DNA of 64,000 nucleotides from Rhodocollybia butyracea. Taxonomy: Eukaryota; Basidiomycota; Agaricomycetes; Agaricales; Omphalotaceae. Within the stretch, counting starts at the first letter, position 1, and every line of letters begins with the position of its first letter. A program made the position numbers and the translations under genes. The stretch spans positions 1 to 64,000 of the forward strand of contig JADNRY010000219.1 in assembly GCA_015501585.1 (NCBI GenBank), written 5' to 3'. A model generated the notes under the pieces. The model was not told where the DNA came from and did no database searches. It saw only the letters and a list, made by a program, of their open reading frames with translations. Shown piece by piece: positions 46,239 to 58,191 of the stretch.

Positions 46239-47479
46239 TGTTATGACTCGATCAATAGTCTCGTCCAAACCTTCACAGTACGTAACTCGGCAGTAAAAAT
46301 GATAAGAGAAATTAATGAGATTATAGAGCAAGCCTTTCTGTTCGTTGAAACCGCTAGGCAAAAAATATAGACTCAAACAACTAGGCTCAAGTACAGTTAG
46401 TAACTAGTTTGTAATAAAAAACTCACAGAAGTTATTATTTGGAGATAGCTCGACAAATAATAATAAGATTACCCTCGGAGATGGCTCGACAAGCAGTAAT
46501 ATGAATCAGAACTAGTACTCGGAGATGGCTCAACAAGTAGTAGTGAGTGTGGTGTCTAATACTCGGAGATAGCTGAACAAGTAATAGTGAGTGCGATGTC
46601 TAATACTTGGAGATAGCTCAACAAGTAAGAGGAAGTTGCAACTCGGAGATAGCTCAACAAGTAAGAGGAAGTTGCAACTCGGAGATAGCTCAACAAGTAA
46701 GAGGAAGTTGCAACTCGGAGATAGCTCAACAAGTGGCAATTAAAGAAGTATTCACTAGGAGATAGCTCAACAGGTGAATGTTAGTGGATACAACTTGGAG
46801 TTAGCTCAACAAGATGTATAAATGTGTATTGTAGCTTGGAGATAGCTCAACAAGATACAATGAGTTGGTCTGGTGATTCACACAAGTGATAACAGCAAAC
46901 AAGTGGGGGTTTGGATTTAAGAAAAATAATACGTCTAACGTACATTGGTAAATCTAGACTACTTATATACTGTGCAATGTGTACTAGTTAGGAAATGCTG
47001 CGGAATGACTAGATTTGAGTCATAACTGCGGAAATACTGCGGATGAGTCAGTCTGACTATGTAATGCTGTGCAATGACTAATATTGAGTCATGTATGTGG
47101 AACCGTAGTTGACTCAGATATCTGGCGGTGCAATGACTGATATTGAGTCATTGATGTAAAGAGGCTATGCAATGATGTCATAGCTGTGGAGCAGTGATGT
47201 GATATCATAACTGCGGAGCAATGGAATGACATCATGATTGTGGAGTAGCAAGATGACATCATAGTTGTGGAGCTAGAATGATGTCATGACTGTGCAGACT
47301 GTGCAGTGACTGTTAAAGATCATTCTGGTGTTCTGGAAGAATGTGTGCAGCATTAACCCAAATGGTGTTGAATAACTAATGAATGTAAAATGTTAAGTAG
47401 AAGTATTAATGATAGTGTTCATAGTTGGTTACAGAAGAAAAAAGATTGGGTGTATAGGATTTAGATCCGGGTCATAACA
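46239..47479 (-). repeat. 3' LTR, family 2
   Basis: 1241 bp, TGTTATGAC to GTCATAACA, same sequence as the two solo LTRs. Its hairpin array (46434-46862) shows three tandem copies of a 38 bp unit in which the stems no longer match, which explains most of the length difference from the solo copies. Confidence 0.92.
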
Positions 47480-48705
47480 GTACTCCCCCCTTAAGGCCGA
47501 AACCCTCTGAGGCCACATAGGAGTTAGGTTATCCGGTCATAGTTAGTGGAATTGCACCTATCAGTTGCATCTCAAGTAAAGATGTTCATGAGTTCAAGCA
47601 TCCTGACTTCAAATGGTGGTTAAGTGATGGCCTGTTAATTGGTCATTAATTGGACATTAGTGTCGTTAGTGTCATTACTGTAATTGGTGTATTTTCCATG
47701 CCACATTAGTTGCATCAGACCTGGGACAATAAACATCATGATTTCAATAGTACATCAGCATGTTGGGCGGTACTATGTCCATGGATCTGATTTATGGGAA
47801 GTCCATCAATCAAAATGATTGTTTCAAATTTTTCTGATTGCTTGATTGCATACAGCTGTTTGCATATCAGTGATTTGATGGTGGCTTTGATGTCAATTGG
47901 TGCTGTCTGATTGATGATTTTTATGGGAATAGTGGACTTTCGGACATTTCATTTCCTGAACTTGAAACTTGTCACTGTAGTATCTGCGTCTTGGACACAG
48001 ATCCATGCATTTCAGTAAGCATTAATACCAATCTGGTATTTGAATCTCATGTTGTCCAAGTGGCGAGAATTGGAGATGTATCATTATTTTATGACCAAGT
48101 TATGACTTGATGCGATATTGATGAGGTGTATTATTAGATGAAAAAGCGGGTATGATATAGCTGTTTCATCTTAGGTTGGTCTGAAACTCATCAAATCGTC
48201 CAAGAACTTTCTTCCTTTCCCCTTCTCATTCAGCATTTTTACATGTCTTTCAAAGCTTGTTCATTTCCTGATGTTTTTTCTTCAGTTTCTGGGCACACTA
48301 TCTGCTATAACTAGTGGCATTTGGTCAGAGATTATTGGGTAGCGTTGACATTCTTTGTGGTTTTTTTTTTCTGGTGAGAACTCTCAGTAGCACAATACAT
48401 GGTGCATTGCTTTCTATAGAGTCGGAGTATATGGCATAATTCAAGGCATAATTGGGCTTATTTGACCAATAATCTCATTTACAATCATTGGTGAAAGGTG
48501 AGGCATAGATATTGGATAAAATCTGCAAAAACCTGTTAATTGATTTTGCTCTGCAGATAGATGTATTGAGGTGGGTTAAAATCATGGAAATAATTTCTGG
48601 TGATGTTTCCACTTGAGTTGCAAGCAGAGTTATTGGGGTGTAATCATTGTGACTATGAGCATCTGGTTATTGAGATGCTAGGATGTTTATCTGGTCGATG
48701 TCCTT
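47480..48705 (-). other. 3' noncoding region of family 2 element
   Basis: No frame over 60 codons on either strand. Begins (minus strand, at its 3' end) with the polypurine tract at 47480-47495. This is where a pol gene would be expected; I see no remnant of one. Confidence 0.7.
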
Positions 48706-50953
48706 TTATCCATCCCCTTTTGCATTCCTTCCCAAGAGTGTGCCATCAATATCCCAAATTTCATCTTTAACTTCAATTATAATGTTGTCGGGTATTTTTC
48801 TGGAAGTTTCAATAAATGCAGCTTGACCTGACACATGTTCATGCTGTTGTGGGCAGTGTTGGGCAAAGTGGCCTATCTTTTCACAGTAAGTACAAGCCCC
48901 TTTTCCTTGCCTTTGGTCATACTCCTCTGGAGTGACCCAAGTGGTTGGTACTACTGACATCTTATTAACATTATCATTTCTAGAATTGCCTTGATTCATT
49001 CTAGAAGCTCTTGGAGTCAGCGTGGTGGCCCTCTGTTGTTGAGCTTGTGATGTATGATTGTTTGGTGGGCTATCCTGATCCAAAACCGTATTTTGAGCAG
49101 TATGACAGTCATTTTGTACAAAGTTATCGATTTCTGGACCATATGCTAGTGGGAACAATGGTGAGGCTCCTTTTGAGACTTTTTGTGTCCTGCCTTTGTG
49201 TGAGACAAAAGAATAATCATTATTGCTTTGCAAAAAATCATGTGCTTGCTCAGCCCAGTCCAAACCTAAAGGCTCATGAATGAGAGTCTGTGGAACATGA
49301 TTATTTTCTGCAGGTAGTGGTGTTGGATCTATTGGTTGGGTTTCAAGAAATAAACATTGACTTGTAGCTTGAGCTTGTTCAGATTTTGTAGACATTACAA
49401 AATTTTGTTTTCTGCTCATAAGGCTGGCATTTCTTTGCCCTCGATCAAGTAGCGCCTGACTACTACCAGTATGTGCTAATTCATCATGTTGAGGTAGAGT
49501 TGCAGAGGGGATAACTTGGTTGTCATTCCTTGTTCCTTGCTCCACTTTTTCAACAGGATCTGGTGCTGATGACATGTGCATCACAGGTTGTAACATAGAT
49601 AGCCTGTTGACAATCTGAGGGCTTGGTGAGTGAGCCCTAGATTCCTCTACACTGTGTTGAGGATGAGTTTCTACCACATTTCCTGTGTTTTGTACAGGTG
49701 TGTGAGCACTTTGTGCATTTTCTTGTGCATTTTCCTGTCCTTTGGCTCGTTGGCTTGTATGAAGAGAAGGTGCTAATTCAACACTCATATTACTCCTTGC
49801 CCTCAGTAGAGCTTGAACCTCATCCCTTTGTATCTCAGTGTATAGGTGTGTTAGAATTTGAGTATTTCTTTCTTCTGACATCCTTTGATACAGGTTTGGG
49901 CTTAATGATGCAAGTTCTCTCTGACCTAGTCTTGTCAACTGTTGGATCCATTGCCATGGCTGAGCATTACTGCTTCTATAGCCTAATGACTCCAAAAATA
50001 TTTGGCATTGCTGGCTGAGTCTGTCAAATTGTATTTGTTCATTTTGAAACTGGTTCAGAACTGGTACAGTATTGTTTGACTTGTATGAGCCTTGTTTTAC
50101 TGAACTTTGGAAAGATCCACTTGGTGATGGATGATTCTGAGCAGATATAGTTGGCTGTAAACCTTGCAATTGAACAGGTGCTTGTTCATGCCCTTGTGAG
50201 TGATTTAAACTCCTAACAACACTTCCAGCATTGTGATCTGACTGAGAATGGTGAGAGAGAGATTTATGATGTGGATTACTATGAGTCATGGAATGCTCTT
50301 GCCCTTCCTCAGGACTAAATACAATGGAGATCTTCTAATAGGTTCAATTTGTCTTTGAATTGATAGTACAGAAGACATTTGGCCATTAGTTGTTGTACTC
50401 CCAGTTGCCTGTTTGGCTCTAGTAATTGCTGGTGCAGATGATGAGTGGTAGGTAAGTGAAGGACTTTGTTCTGGTTCTGAGAACTGAACAATGTTCCTGC
50501 TTTGCCGTGTAGATTCTCCACTTTGAGATTTGTGTGTATCAAATTGTGCAGAATGGCTATGATGTAAAAAAGGTAGAGGTGCACTTGCTACAAAATTAGG
50601 CATTTGCTGCTGTTGTCCTCGCGAACCATTATCAACTAAATGACTGGTGGAACGGTCATCATGACAAGCAAATATCTGTGCAATTTGTGCAGTAGGTGGC
50701 ATTCAAACTTCTTGAACCACAGTTTCCGTTAAATTTGAACCCTTTAATCCAATGTGAATTCTCTGCATTACTACAAATTCACCATTTGAAATAGTAGTGG
50801 GTGACCCCCGGTTTGTATTTCCAACATTAGTATTGTGTTGTCCCAGTGTATATCCTGGAGCATTAAAACCAATTGGAAAGGTGGGATATTAGATCCTTGA
50901 ACAAATTGGTGAGACCCAATCTGGGTGTATGATCTAGTTGTTTGTGTAGACAT
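48706..50953 (-). pseudogene. Gag-like gene with CCHC zinc knuckle, family 2
   Basis: ATG 50953 (MSTQTTRSYTQIG). One frame is interrupted by a small frameshift near 50885, a TGA at about 50703-50705 and another frame change near 50289, after which 527 codons are open to 48706. The long middle is Gln/Asn/Ser-rich with polar repeats (prion-like composition). Near the C-terminus CTYCEKIGHFAQHC is a perfect C-X2-C-X4-H-X4-C knuckle, the RNA-binding hallmark of Gag. About 45 residues follow it (FIETSRKIPDN; EVKDEIWDIDGTLLGRN), and then a stop. No capsid motif was recognised, which is usual for divergent Gag. Confidence 0.85.
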
Positions 50954-50982
50954 TCATGGGGGCGGGTGGAGACATATTATTA

Positions 50983-51794
50983 TGTTATGACTCGATCAAT
51001 AGTCTCGTCCAAACCTTCACAGTACGTAACTTGGCAGTAAAAATGATAAGAGAAATTAATGAGATTATAGAGCAAGCCTTTGCGTTTGTTGAAACCGCTA
51101 GGCAAAAAAATATATACTCAAACAACTAGGCTCAAGTAAAGTTAGTAACTAGTTTGTAATACAAAACTCACAGAACTTATTATTTGGAGATAGCTCGACA
51201 AATAATAATATGATTACCCTCGGAGATAGCTCAACAAGCAGTAATATGAATCAGAACTAGTACTCGGAGATGGCTCAACAAGTAGTAGTGAGTGTGGTGT
51301 CTAGTACTCGGAGATAGCTCAACAAGTAATAGTGAGTGTGGTGTCTAGTACTCGGAGATAGCTCAACAAGTAATAGAAAGTTGCAACTCGGAGATAGCTC
51401 AACAAGTGGCAATTAAAGAAGTATTCACTAGGAGATAGCTCAACAGGTGAATGTTAGTGGATACAACTTGGAGTTAGCTCAACAAGATGTATAAATGTGT
51501 ATTGTAACTTGGAGATAGCTCAACAATATACAATGAGTTGGTCTGGTGATTCACACAAGTGATAACAGCAAACAAGTGGGGTTTGGATTTAAGAAAAATA
51601 ATACGTCTAACGTACATTGGTAAATCTAGACTACTTATATACTGTGCAATGTGTACTAGTTAGGAAATGGTGCGGAATGACTAGATTTGAGTCATAACTG
51701 CGGAAATACTGCGGATGAGTCAGTCTGACTATGTAATGCTGTGCAATGACTAATATTGAGTCATGTATGCGGAACCGTAGTTGACTCAGATATC
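50983..51794 (-). repeat. 5' LTR, family 2, truncated
   Basis: Matches the other family 2 LTRs from TGTTATGAC at 50983 to the CAGATATC at about 51794, where it stops abruptly. The hairpin array spans 51178-51538. Confidence 0.9.
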
Positions 51795-52288
51795 ATTACA
51801 TACAGGTGGTGTTGAGTCGAAGTTGGGCTCAGTAATGGCATGGCCTCTCAAGGTCTGAGGTCAGGAATACATATCTGAATGCTGTAGTATACTAGCTACG
51901 CCCTCCAGGTGTTATATTTGACAATATGTGGGCAGGCATATGTACATGGAGTGATCAATGGTGAGTAACCATCAAAATTCGCATTTTTGACAAATTAAAT
52001 ACTAATAATGAGTGTCTAAGCGCAGGTAGGACCTCAAACCTTGGTAAGTATACTCTCCAACATAGTATACACTCGATCCGTGTCCAAGAACCATTTATAT
52101 GGCACCAGATGCGATGGTATACACTGATCTTTATTGATTTTCCCTCAAAACTCGATTTTTTAAGGAATTATCATGGAATATTGGGGCCTTGAGAGTAGCC
52201 AGGGGGCTAAGACGTTGTATATAGACTGTACTATATAGTACTAAGCTTTGCCATATGCAAGAACGATTTATGCAGCACCTGAAGCGAT
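51795..52288 (+). repeat. Fragment of the foldback element arm
   Basis: Corresponds to 935-1430 of the left arm at 117-1550, with scattered substitutions. It starts exactly where the family 2 LTR ends and stops at AAGCGATG, after which the sequence is unrelated. This is the only other trace of that element in the window. Confidence 0.88.
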
Positions 52289-53968
52289 GTCAGTCTACCT
52301 TGGCTGGCGGGTTTACTAAAGACGGATATATTGCTCCCCAGGCAAACCTTTGTATTCGATATCGCCGGAACAGGTCAGAGTACACGATCACCAGCATTTA
52401 CGGAGATGATATTTGTGGCATTAGTGGTGGTTCGTCGACGCACGGAGGAAAGTTCAAAGCGGCTGCAAATCTGGGAAGCAGGTGAGGTTAAATCCAATGT
52501 ACATACTTCTTGGTTTGACTGTCCAACAACACCTGGTCCCAGGACAATTAGCATCTCACATCGAGCGGATCAAGTACTACTATTCCGTATTCAGTATCTT
52601 AGACAAAGGCAAACGCCTCTTCCACCAGGCTTAAAGGTCTGGGCTGCACCGGATCCTTTACTTATCGAAGACCGCATCTATATGGCTAACAAACTGTAAC
52701 GCCCAGTAGTTGGTTCTCTTCATAGGGTTCCAGGTGTACTAGGCCATTGCGCCAAAGCTCTTATCCCGTTATCAACTGAACCCCTGTCGCTTCCACTGGG
52801 AGCCAGTTAAGTGGTTAGTGGGCTACATCGTTTTCATCATCATCGACTACAACATTATCTACGAAAACCTCATGGTAGTAGCAAACTCCAGGTAGTGGTA
52901 TGAAGCCTGTAGGGAATATAGATGCGGACTATGCGCAGCGGGGTCTACAACTGGTTAAGGCCGAGTATGTTTCATTAGCATGGGATTTACTCGCTATTAG
53001 TATAATCAATTTTCAAATACTTAGCATCCATCCTGAAGTACTACGAGTTGTCATAGGAAAGCAGACGAAGAGGCAACCGGGCTTTCCAGTAGAAAGGCAT
53101 TGCTCCCAATTCAACTACAGAAGCCTCTACAAAAAAGTCGTACATCTATTGTGCGGATATTCCGAAAGCCGTTAGAAATGAAATATAATCGCATCCGGAC
53201 AAAGTTACCCTATTATGCAAAATTTAAGTTCATGGACGCCACTACCGCTAGCAAGAGCCTACTGGAAACTCTCTTGAGAGTTACCGCGAAAGTTGCCCAG
53301 CATCTGGACACAATTGCGCACAGGCTAAAGCCATTAGGTTGACTCAAGAGTCATGTGCTGTGACTTCTCGCGATCTGCTATCAGCGTGGCATCACGCGAT
53401 GTGGCGCAATTGGGAGATGTTGCTGATATTGACTGGAAGATTTCTGAAAACTTTTCTGAAAAACAATTTGTGCAATCAAAGTATATATGGACATTTGGCT
53501 GCGGTAGGCCAGCATCCGAAGCAGACGCCGACTTCAACCAAGATCGTGACGATATAGCAGCTTACCTCATTACTACCTCACTCGGGACCACCGCATCGCA
53601 TGACCTGCGCAGTGAATTCAACAGGCACTTACAATGTCTTGGAAACCATTCAGACCATTGCGCCTTCCGTGAGCCATTCCGAAAGGCAAGCGCCTTGGCG
53701 CTGAGGTTCTAGTTCCACAGGCACCAGTGTCAGGTCTGGGAGTGATGGTATACTGGATGATGAGGGGAACTCAAAGCTGCTGCAACGTCAATGTAATTAC
53801 TAGCGGAGAGTCACGATTATAATCGGCAAACCAATCGATTGTATGTTAAAACCGTCTCATCCCAGTGTTACTTATGAAAGGTACGAACGTATGCCATACA
53901 ACGCGCACGTTACAAACATCAACTTTCAACTACCAATGAAGTAATTATAGTGACTTCGCTCGCTCTTG
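52289..53968 (+). other. Decayed coding-like region, identity unknown
   Basis: Two open frames of 122 and 119 codons (52331-52699 and 53353-53712) have protein-like composition (FVFDIAGTGQSTRSPAFTE; YIWTFGCGRPASEADADF) but are separated by about 650 bases with many stops. They may be remnants of one gene. No domain recognised. Confidence 0.35.
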
Positions 53969-54699
53969 CTAAAGCGTAAATGTGTCTTTTAAAGCTTTTC
54001 GAGCCAACGTACCCCATTTCTAGGCAAGTAGAAGAAAAAATAAGAAAATTGGAAAGAGCTTGATGAGAAAACATACGGATTTTTGCGCAGCTGGAAGATT
54101 TTCCCAAACCTCCATAAATTGTCGGTGTGTGATCCCTTGGTGGGTTTCGAGATATTCAGCAGCAAACATATTTCTAATACCAACAGAACGCATGCCGATT
54201 AACGAAAAAACTTAGGAATGTTCAATTGGGCTCATACCGGGCATTCACAGGGTATCCGCCCTCCAAGACCATTGGTTGATCGAGTTTGTTCACTCGACGC
54301 CTACCGGTACTGGCCATAGTAACACGAGCCTCCATGGACTGGAAAAGTTCAGGCTACAAGAATAACAGTCTAATTCAAGGCACAAAGGAAAAGGCCAGTC
54401 AATAACTTACATCCTCCGCTGTAATGGCTGTGATAGCTTCCTCAGTCATTTCCTGGCGTAACAAGACCCATATCTTGAGCCGAAGCCGTATGGCTCCTAA
54501 GTGGACCTGGCGAAGATCGTTGAACTCCTCTCGTTGTTTCTTATGAATTTTCATAAGATCTTTGTGCAAGTCCTATACAATTTACAGTCAAAATGAAACT
54601 GGGACAGTTAGGAAAAGTACAAACTAGTTCCCTGGGTGGCTCGGTTTCAAGGTGATCCCTCCAAGCTTCTATATTCTCGCCAGAGTAACTCTGAAACAT
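53969..54699 (-). CDS. Coiled-coil plus HMG-like protein (family Y), five exons
   Basis: Exons 54625-54699, 54411-54572, 54288-54353 with its continuation to the CC|GTATGAG site at about 54236, then 54077-54171 and 53969-54019. All joins are in frame; the intron at about 54172-54235 is 64 nt and hides a stop. The helical part reads EEFNDLRQVHLGAIRLRLKI and EEAITAITAED. The HMG-like end reads NMFAAEYLETHQGITHRQF, VWENLPAAQKS and KWGTLARKALK. The 42 kb gene has AAEYL..H...T.R.(Y/F)..VW..LP...K at the same place and introns at the same codon phases. The product is about 150 aa. HMG boxes bind DNA; that function is inferred. Confidence 0.6.
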
Positions 54700-55257
54700 C
54701 ACTAGACTTTTTTACTCCAAAATAGCGAAAGAAAAATGAAATACACCCTCGAGGCGTTGGATGTTAATATGGATGAAGGAGATGAGTTTTTGCTAAGGTC
54801 TCTTGTCGGGGTTCCTTTCCACGTGATTGTTCAAAAAAGACCTTTGTCCGACCACGTTTCTTCCTTCGTTAGAAAGGCACTGACGGTGGTACTGGCGTGC
54901 ACCACGCTTATTGGTCTACTTCAGCCTGACCAGAGTAGAGTATGGTAGATGAAGAGGATCAAAGAATACACTGGACCCAAATACTGGTTATACGCTTAAC
55001 TATATACGCACATCCGAATGGATCGTCAGTGTATAACGAGTCTGCCTACGAGAGACTTAACTATTTAGCCCGAAACCTCTACTGTTGTATTGGATAGGCG
55101 AGAAGTTTTGTTCATTTAAGTAAGAGTGTACAGTTAAAGCTTTGAAGACTTGTTGGTTCTCAGGCACTGAGCTAATTTTCACCGTCCACGGTATTGTAGT
55201 GCGGCCAAAACAGAAAGCTAAACATAGGAGATACTAGGTATATGCTTTTGTAACTAC
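54700..55257. other. Intergenic, nothing firmly supported
   Basis: A 70-codon plus frame at 54736-54948 starts only 36 bases from the divergent family Y start, leaving almost no promoter space; I do not call it. Confidence 0.4.
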
Positions 55258-58191
55258 TTATGTATACCGTGAATTTAACGAGCCCTCTCTTTTTCTCTCC
55301 TGCTCTCTCAAGGGCTGCATCAAATTATTCCCAATTTTTCGGGCATTTTCTGTTTGCTTTATCACTGCTACGGCGTTCTTATCCAATTCAAATGGAGCTT
55401 CAGGTAAAATTTCCTCTCGGTATTCCCTTCCCGCCTTGTCTTTGACCCCTGTCACTTGAACAAGCTGACACCGCAAAGATCACGTCCACCCAACAGATAG
55501 AACGTGGACAAATTTACCGGTTTGCTCGCCCTTTACTATGACAAGCAAATTTCGCTCGTACCGATGGTCTTGGGCAATCCGACTTGTTTCCTGATCCACG
55601 TCCTTCAAGTCTATTTTTTGGGGTTTTTGTTCATCCGTCCACACCTCAACTTTCCCGTTACTGGCATAGCGAAGAGACACGAGATAGTCTTTTTGTTGGC
55701 TCAATGCAGTGGCAACATAGATCGATCGGTCACCCAAGCCCTTTTTGAGACGAGGGTCTAGGATCCAGTGTTCTGGCGCCAAATGCAGTTCAAGATTCCC
55801 CGTTCTGAGCACTGGAGGCGAGTTATCGCGGCCGCCTGCCTCATGTTCAAGCCACTCTCTCTCCTCTTCTTCTAGGCGCTTTCTCCGATTTTCTTCCTCT
55901 TCTCGATCCCTCTGCGCCTGTTTCCTGTAGAACTCTGCCATTGCAGCCTCGTATTCCGGATTGCAAAGACCGTTGAGGATAGCTAGTTCTTGATCAGAGT
56001 ATGTAGGGGTGTACCCACTTTTAAAACTGTAATACACTGGTCTTTCGCAGTCGCTCTGGTCCTCATGAAGGAAGTGGTGATTATCTTCACGGCGGAGTCT
56101 GGAATAGTCTATCCAAGAGCTGGCGCTGCGCCCATCTGGTTGCACCAGAATCGCGAGTCCGCTATGCGTAGAGTGGCTAACCTTGACATCCAAAACAGTG
56201 CATCGGAGACCTTTCATCAATTCGGCAGTTGTGTATGACGCCGGTCTGTTCACATCAGCCCCGCCAACGACGGAGACACGAACACCCTTCCAAGGCGAAA
56301 CTCCAGTGTGAGGATTTATACAAGAGGTTGTATTCGGATCCAAATTCGGAGCGAGCTTGGTCAGATCGAGGTGCTTGGAGGGACGTTCCGTGGTGAACGT
56401 GGCAGAATGCTCTGTAAGAAGAAACGGGTTTTCTCGACGGGTTTCACCCAGTGCAGTGAGATTGGGTTGGAACTGTAGACAATTGTGCTCGATGTTCAGG
56501 ATAAGATCAAGCTGTGGAAGCCACACTTCGACATCTTTCTCATTGGTTGCACTTACGAAACCTTCCATACCAGCGATCGGAACGAGTTTGAGTTCAATGG
56601 TGGAGACAATGGAATTTGATATCTGAGACTGTTGAACCCCTTTGATTGGGGAAACGTTTTGAACGATTTTGACAAGGTCGCCTGAGGAGAACTTTTTCCG
56701 GAGGTGGATTTGTGGAACAGCTTCCAGAAAAGAGAATTCCCCGTCCGAAAATGCTACCTCACAAAACAAGGGGTGTACTTCGTCAATAATACACGTAGTA
56801 AACGCTGCCCCTTGATATCCTGGGCTGACCTGAACATGTTCTCCAGGAGCAAAATCCCAAGAACTAGACGGAGGTACAGTCCGTAGGAAAGGAGATTCCG
56901 ATTCCGGACAGCAGATTCGAAATCCTCGAAGAAATCTTTTGGAAATCCGCGTGGCACGCGAGAGGTTGCTTATCCTTTGGCGTACAATAGCTAACCCACA
57001 GTAGATTTCCTGGTCAAAGAGCAAGGTCTTTTTCTGATGTTCACAGACCAAGGGTTCAGAGCAGTCCGTACCCGCAACACACGTTGTTTGCGCATGATGG
57101 GGGAATCGCTCATGAACCTCGGACATACTCCCCACACCGTTTGCCCAAAGGCGAGAAGACTTTTGCTTTTTGCGTTTTAGAGGACTATTCTTCTCAAGTT
57201 TTTTTCGTTTAAGTCCAATCTTAGACTCTTCAGAGTCAAGCTCGCCTTCTAAAACGGGCTCTGGCCAGGGGGTGCGGGGTAGAAACAGAACCAGACACTC
57301 TTCTTTCGAGTTCATTTCTCCGTTGTCGTTCGGTAAGATTACTCCGGGATCCCCACTGTACAATCCGTGTTTAGCAATGACCCATGTGTTGGGCTGGAGC
57401 GTCCAGTGACTGGGATGATGAAACGGTAAATCGTCTGAGTCCGGATCACCTCGGTTGATACCAAAGGTGGTGTCTCGATAATGGGAGGCAGCATCGACTC
57501 TGAACGGAGTGGTTACGAGGCTGTGAATGGGCATCACCTCCAGATCATATCTGTCCGGCGTAAGCAATGATCCAGAATCTTTGGGAAAGGAGAACTTGGG
57601 ATGCTGCCGATAGTACATATCGGCGAACCTCCTCAGATAGGATGAGAGTGGAGTATTTGAGTGATTCATGTTCTGAACTTGTATATAAAGCATACCACGC
57701 TTATGCGAAGGAAAGGCAGCTCTAATAACATCAGGTGAAATTCTTTGCTTGCTAATGTCAGACTGAATCTCTTTAACGATTATTCTTTCGCGACCAGGCT
57801 AACGAGGCGTTAATGAATAGACGTTAAGACAAGTTTCAAGGCTCACTTTGCACTTTAACGCAAAAACTTCATATCCAGGGACTTCTAGTGTTGCGCCGTA
57901 ATTCTCTTCGAGCCACCGGTGAACCTGAACAACATCTAACTCTGACGCGGGTCTAGTACTGGGACCTGCCTGAGATTGGTCTTGAATCTTATCAAGAAGA
58001 GTGTCCAGCCTAGAAGGTTCTGACCGCGAAACCAAGGGCACCAGATCCTGTGGCTTGTCGGCGGAAGAAGAATACTCGTTATCAGACTGCTCGTCTCCAG
58101 AATCGGCCTCGTAACTGATGAAAGGATTATGCGAATACTGAGCAAATCAAGTCATAATCTTTACTCATGCGATGGGAAGAGTGCGTACCAT
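55258..58191 (-). pseudogene. Spt5-like transcription elongation protein (NGN and KOW), one in-frame TGA
   Basis: Three exons: 58189-58191 (ATG only), 57847-58137 and 55258-57798, with introns of 51 and 48 nt, all in phase 0. The N-terminus is acidic (YEADSGDEQSDNEYSSSADK). The NGN-like domain spans the second intron: GYEVFALKCK, then PGRERIIVKEI and FPSHKRGMLYIQVQ, matching the (V)ALKCKPGRE and (G)YIYV pattern of Spt5. A KOW motif follows (NTWVIAKHGLYSGDPGVIL), and further KOW-like turns near FAPGEHVQVSPGYQGA and FSSGDLVKIVQNVSPIKG. A charged coiled segment (EEEENRRKRLEEEEREWLE) precedes the C-terminal domain. TGA at 55480-55482 interrupts the last quarter, but the frame continues 73 codons to TAA. 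Spt5 forms the clamp of RNA polymerase II; these mushroom paralogues have no known role. Confidence 0.82.

Larger units (their letters stand above)
46239..51794 (-). mobile_element. Gag-only LTR retroelement, family 2
   Basis: The 3' LTR (46239-47479 on this strand reading) and a truncated 5' LTR (50983-51794) bracket a 3.5 kb interior. On the minus strand: 5' LTR, gag, about 1.2 kb noncoding, a purine tract AAGGGGGGAGTAC directly before the LTR start TGTTATGAC. No reverse transcriptase or integrase frame exists. The 5' LTR is cut at about 51794, where a fragment of the foldback arm begins, so no second target duplication can be checked. The candidate duplication at the other side is CTCGT (46234-46238). 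Confidence 0.88.

Noticed and set aside
47480..48705. Gene in the 3' part of family 2
   Set aside because: T-rich, without any frame over 60 codons; treated as noncoding.
54736..54948. 70-codon plus-strand ORF with a hydrophobic segment
   Set aside because: Starts 36 bases from the divergent family Y start; no room for a promoter and no motif.
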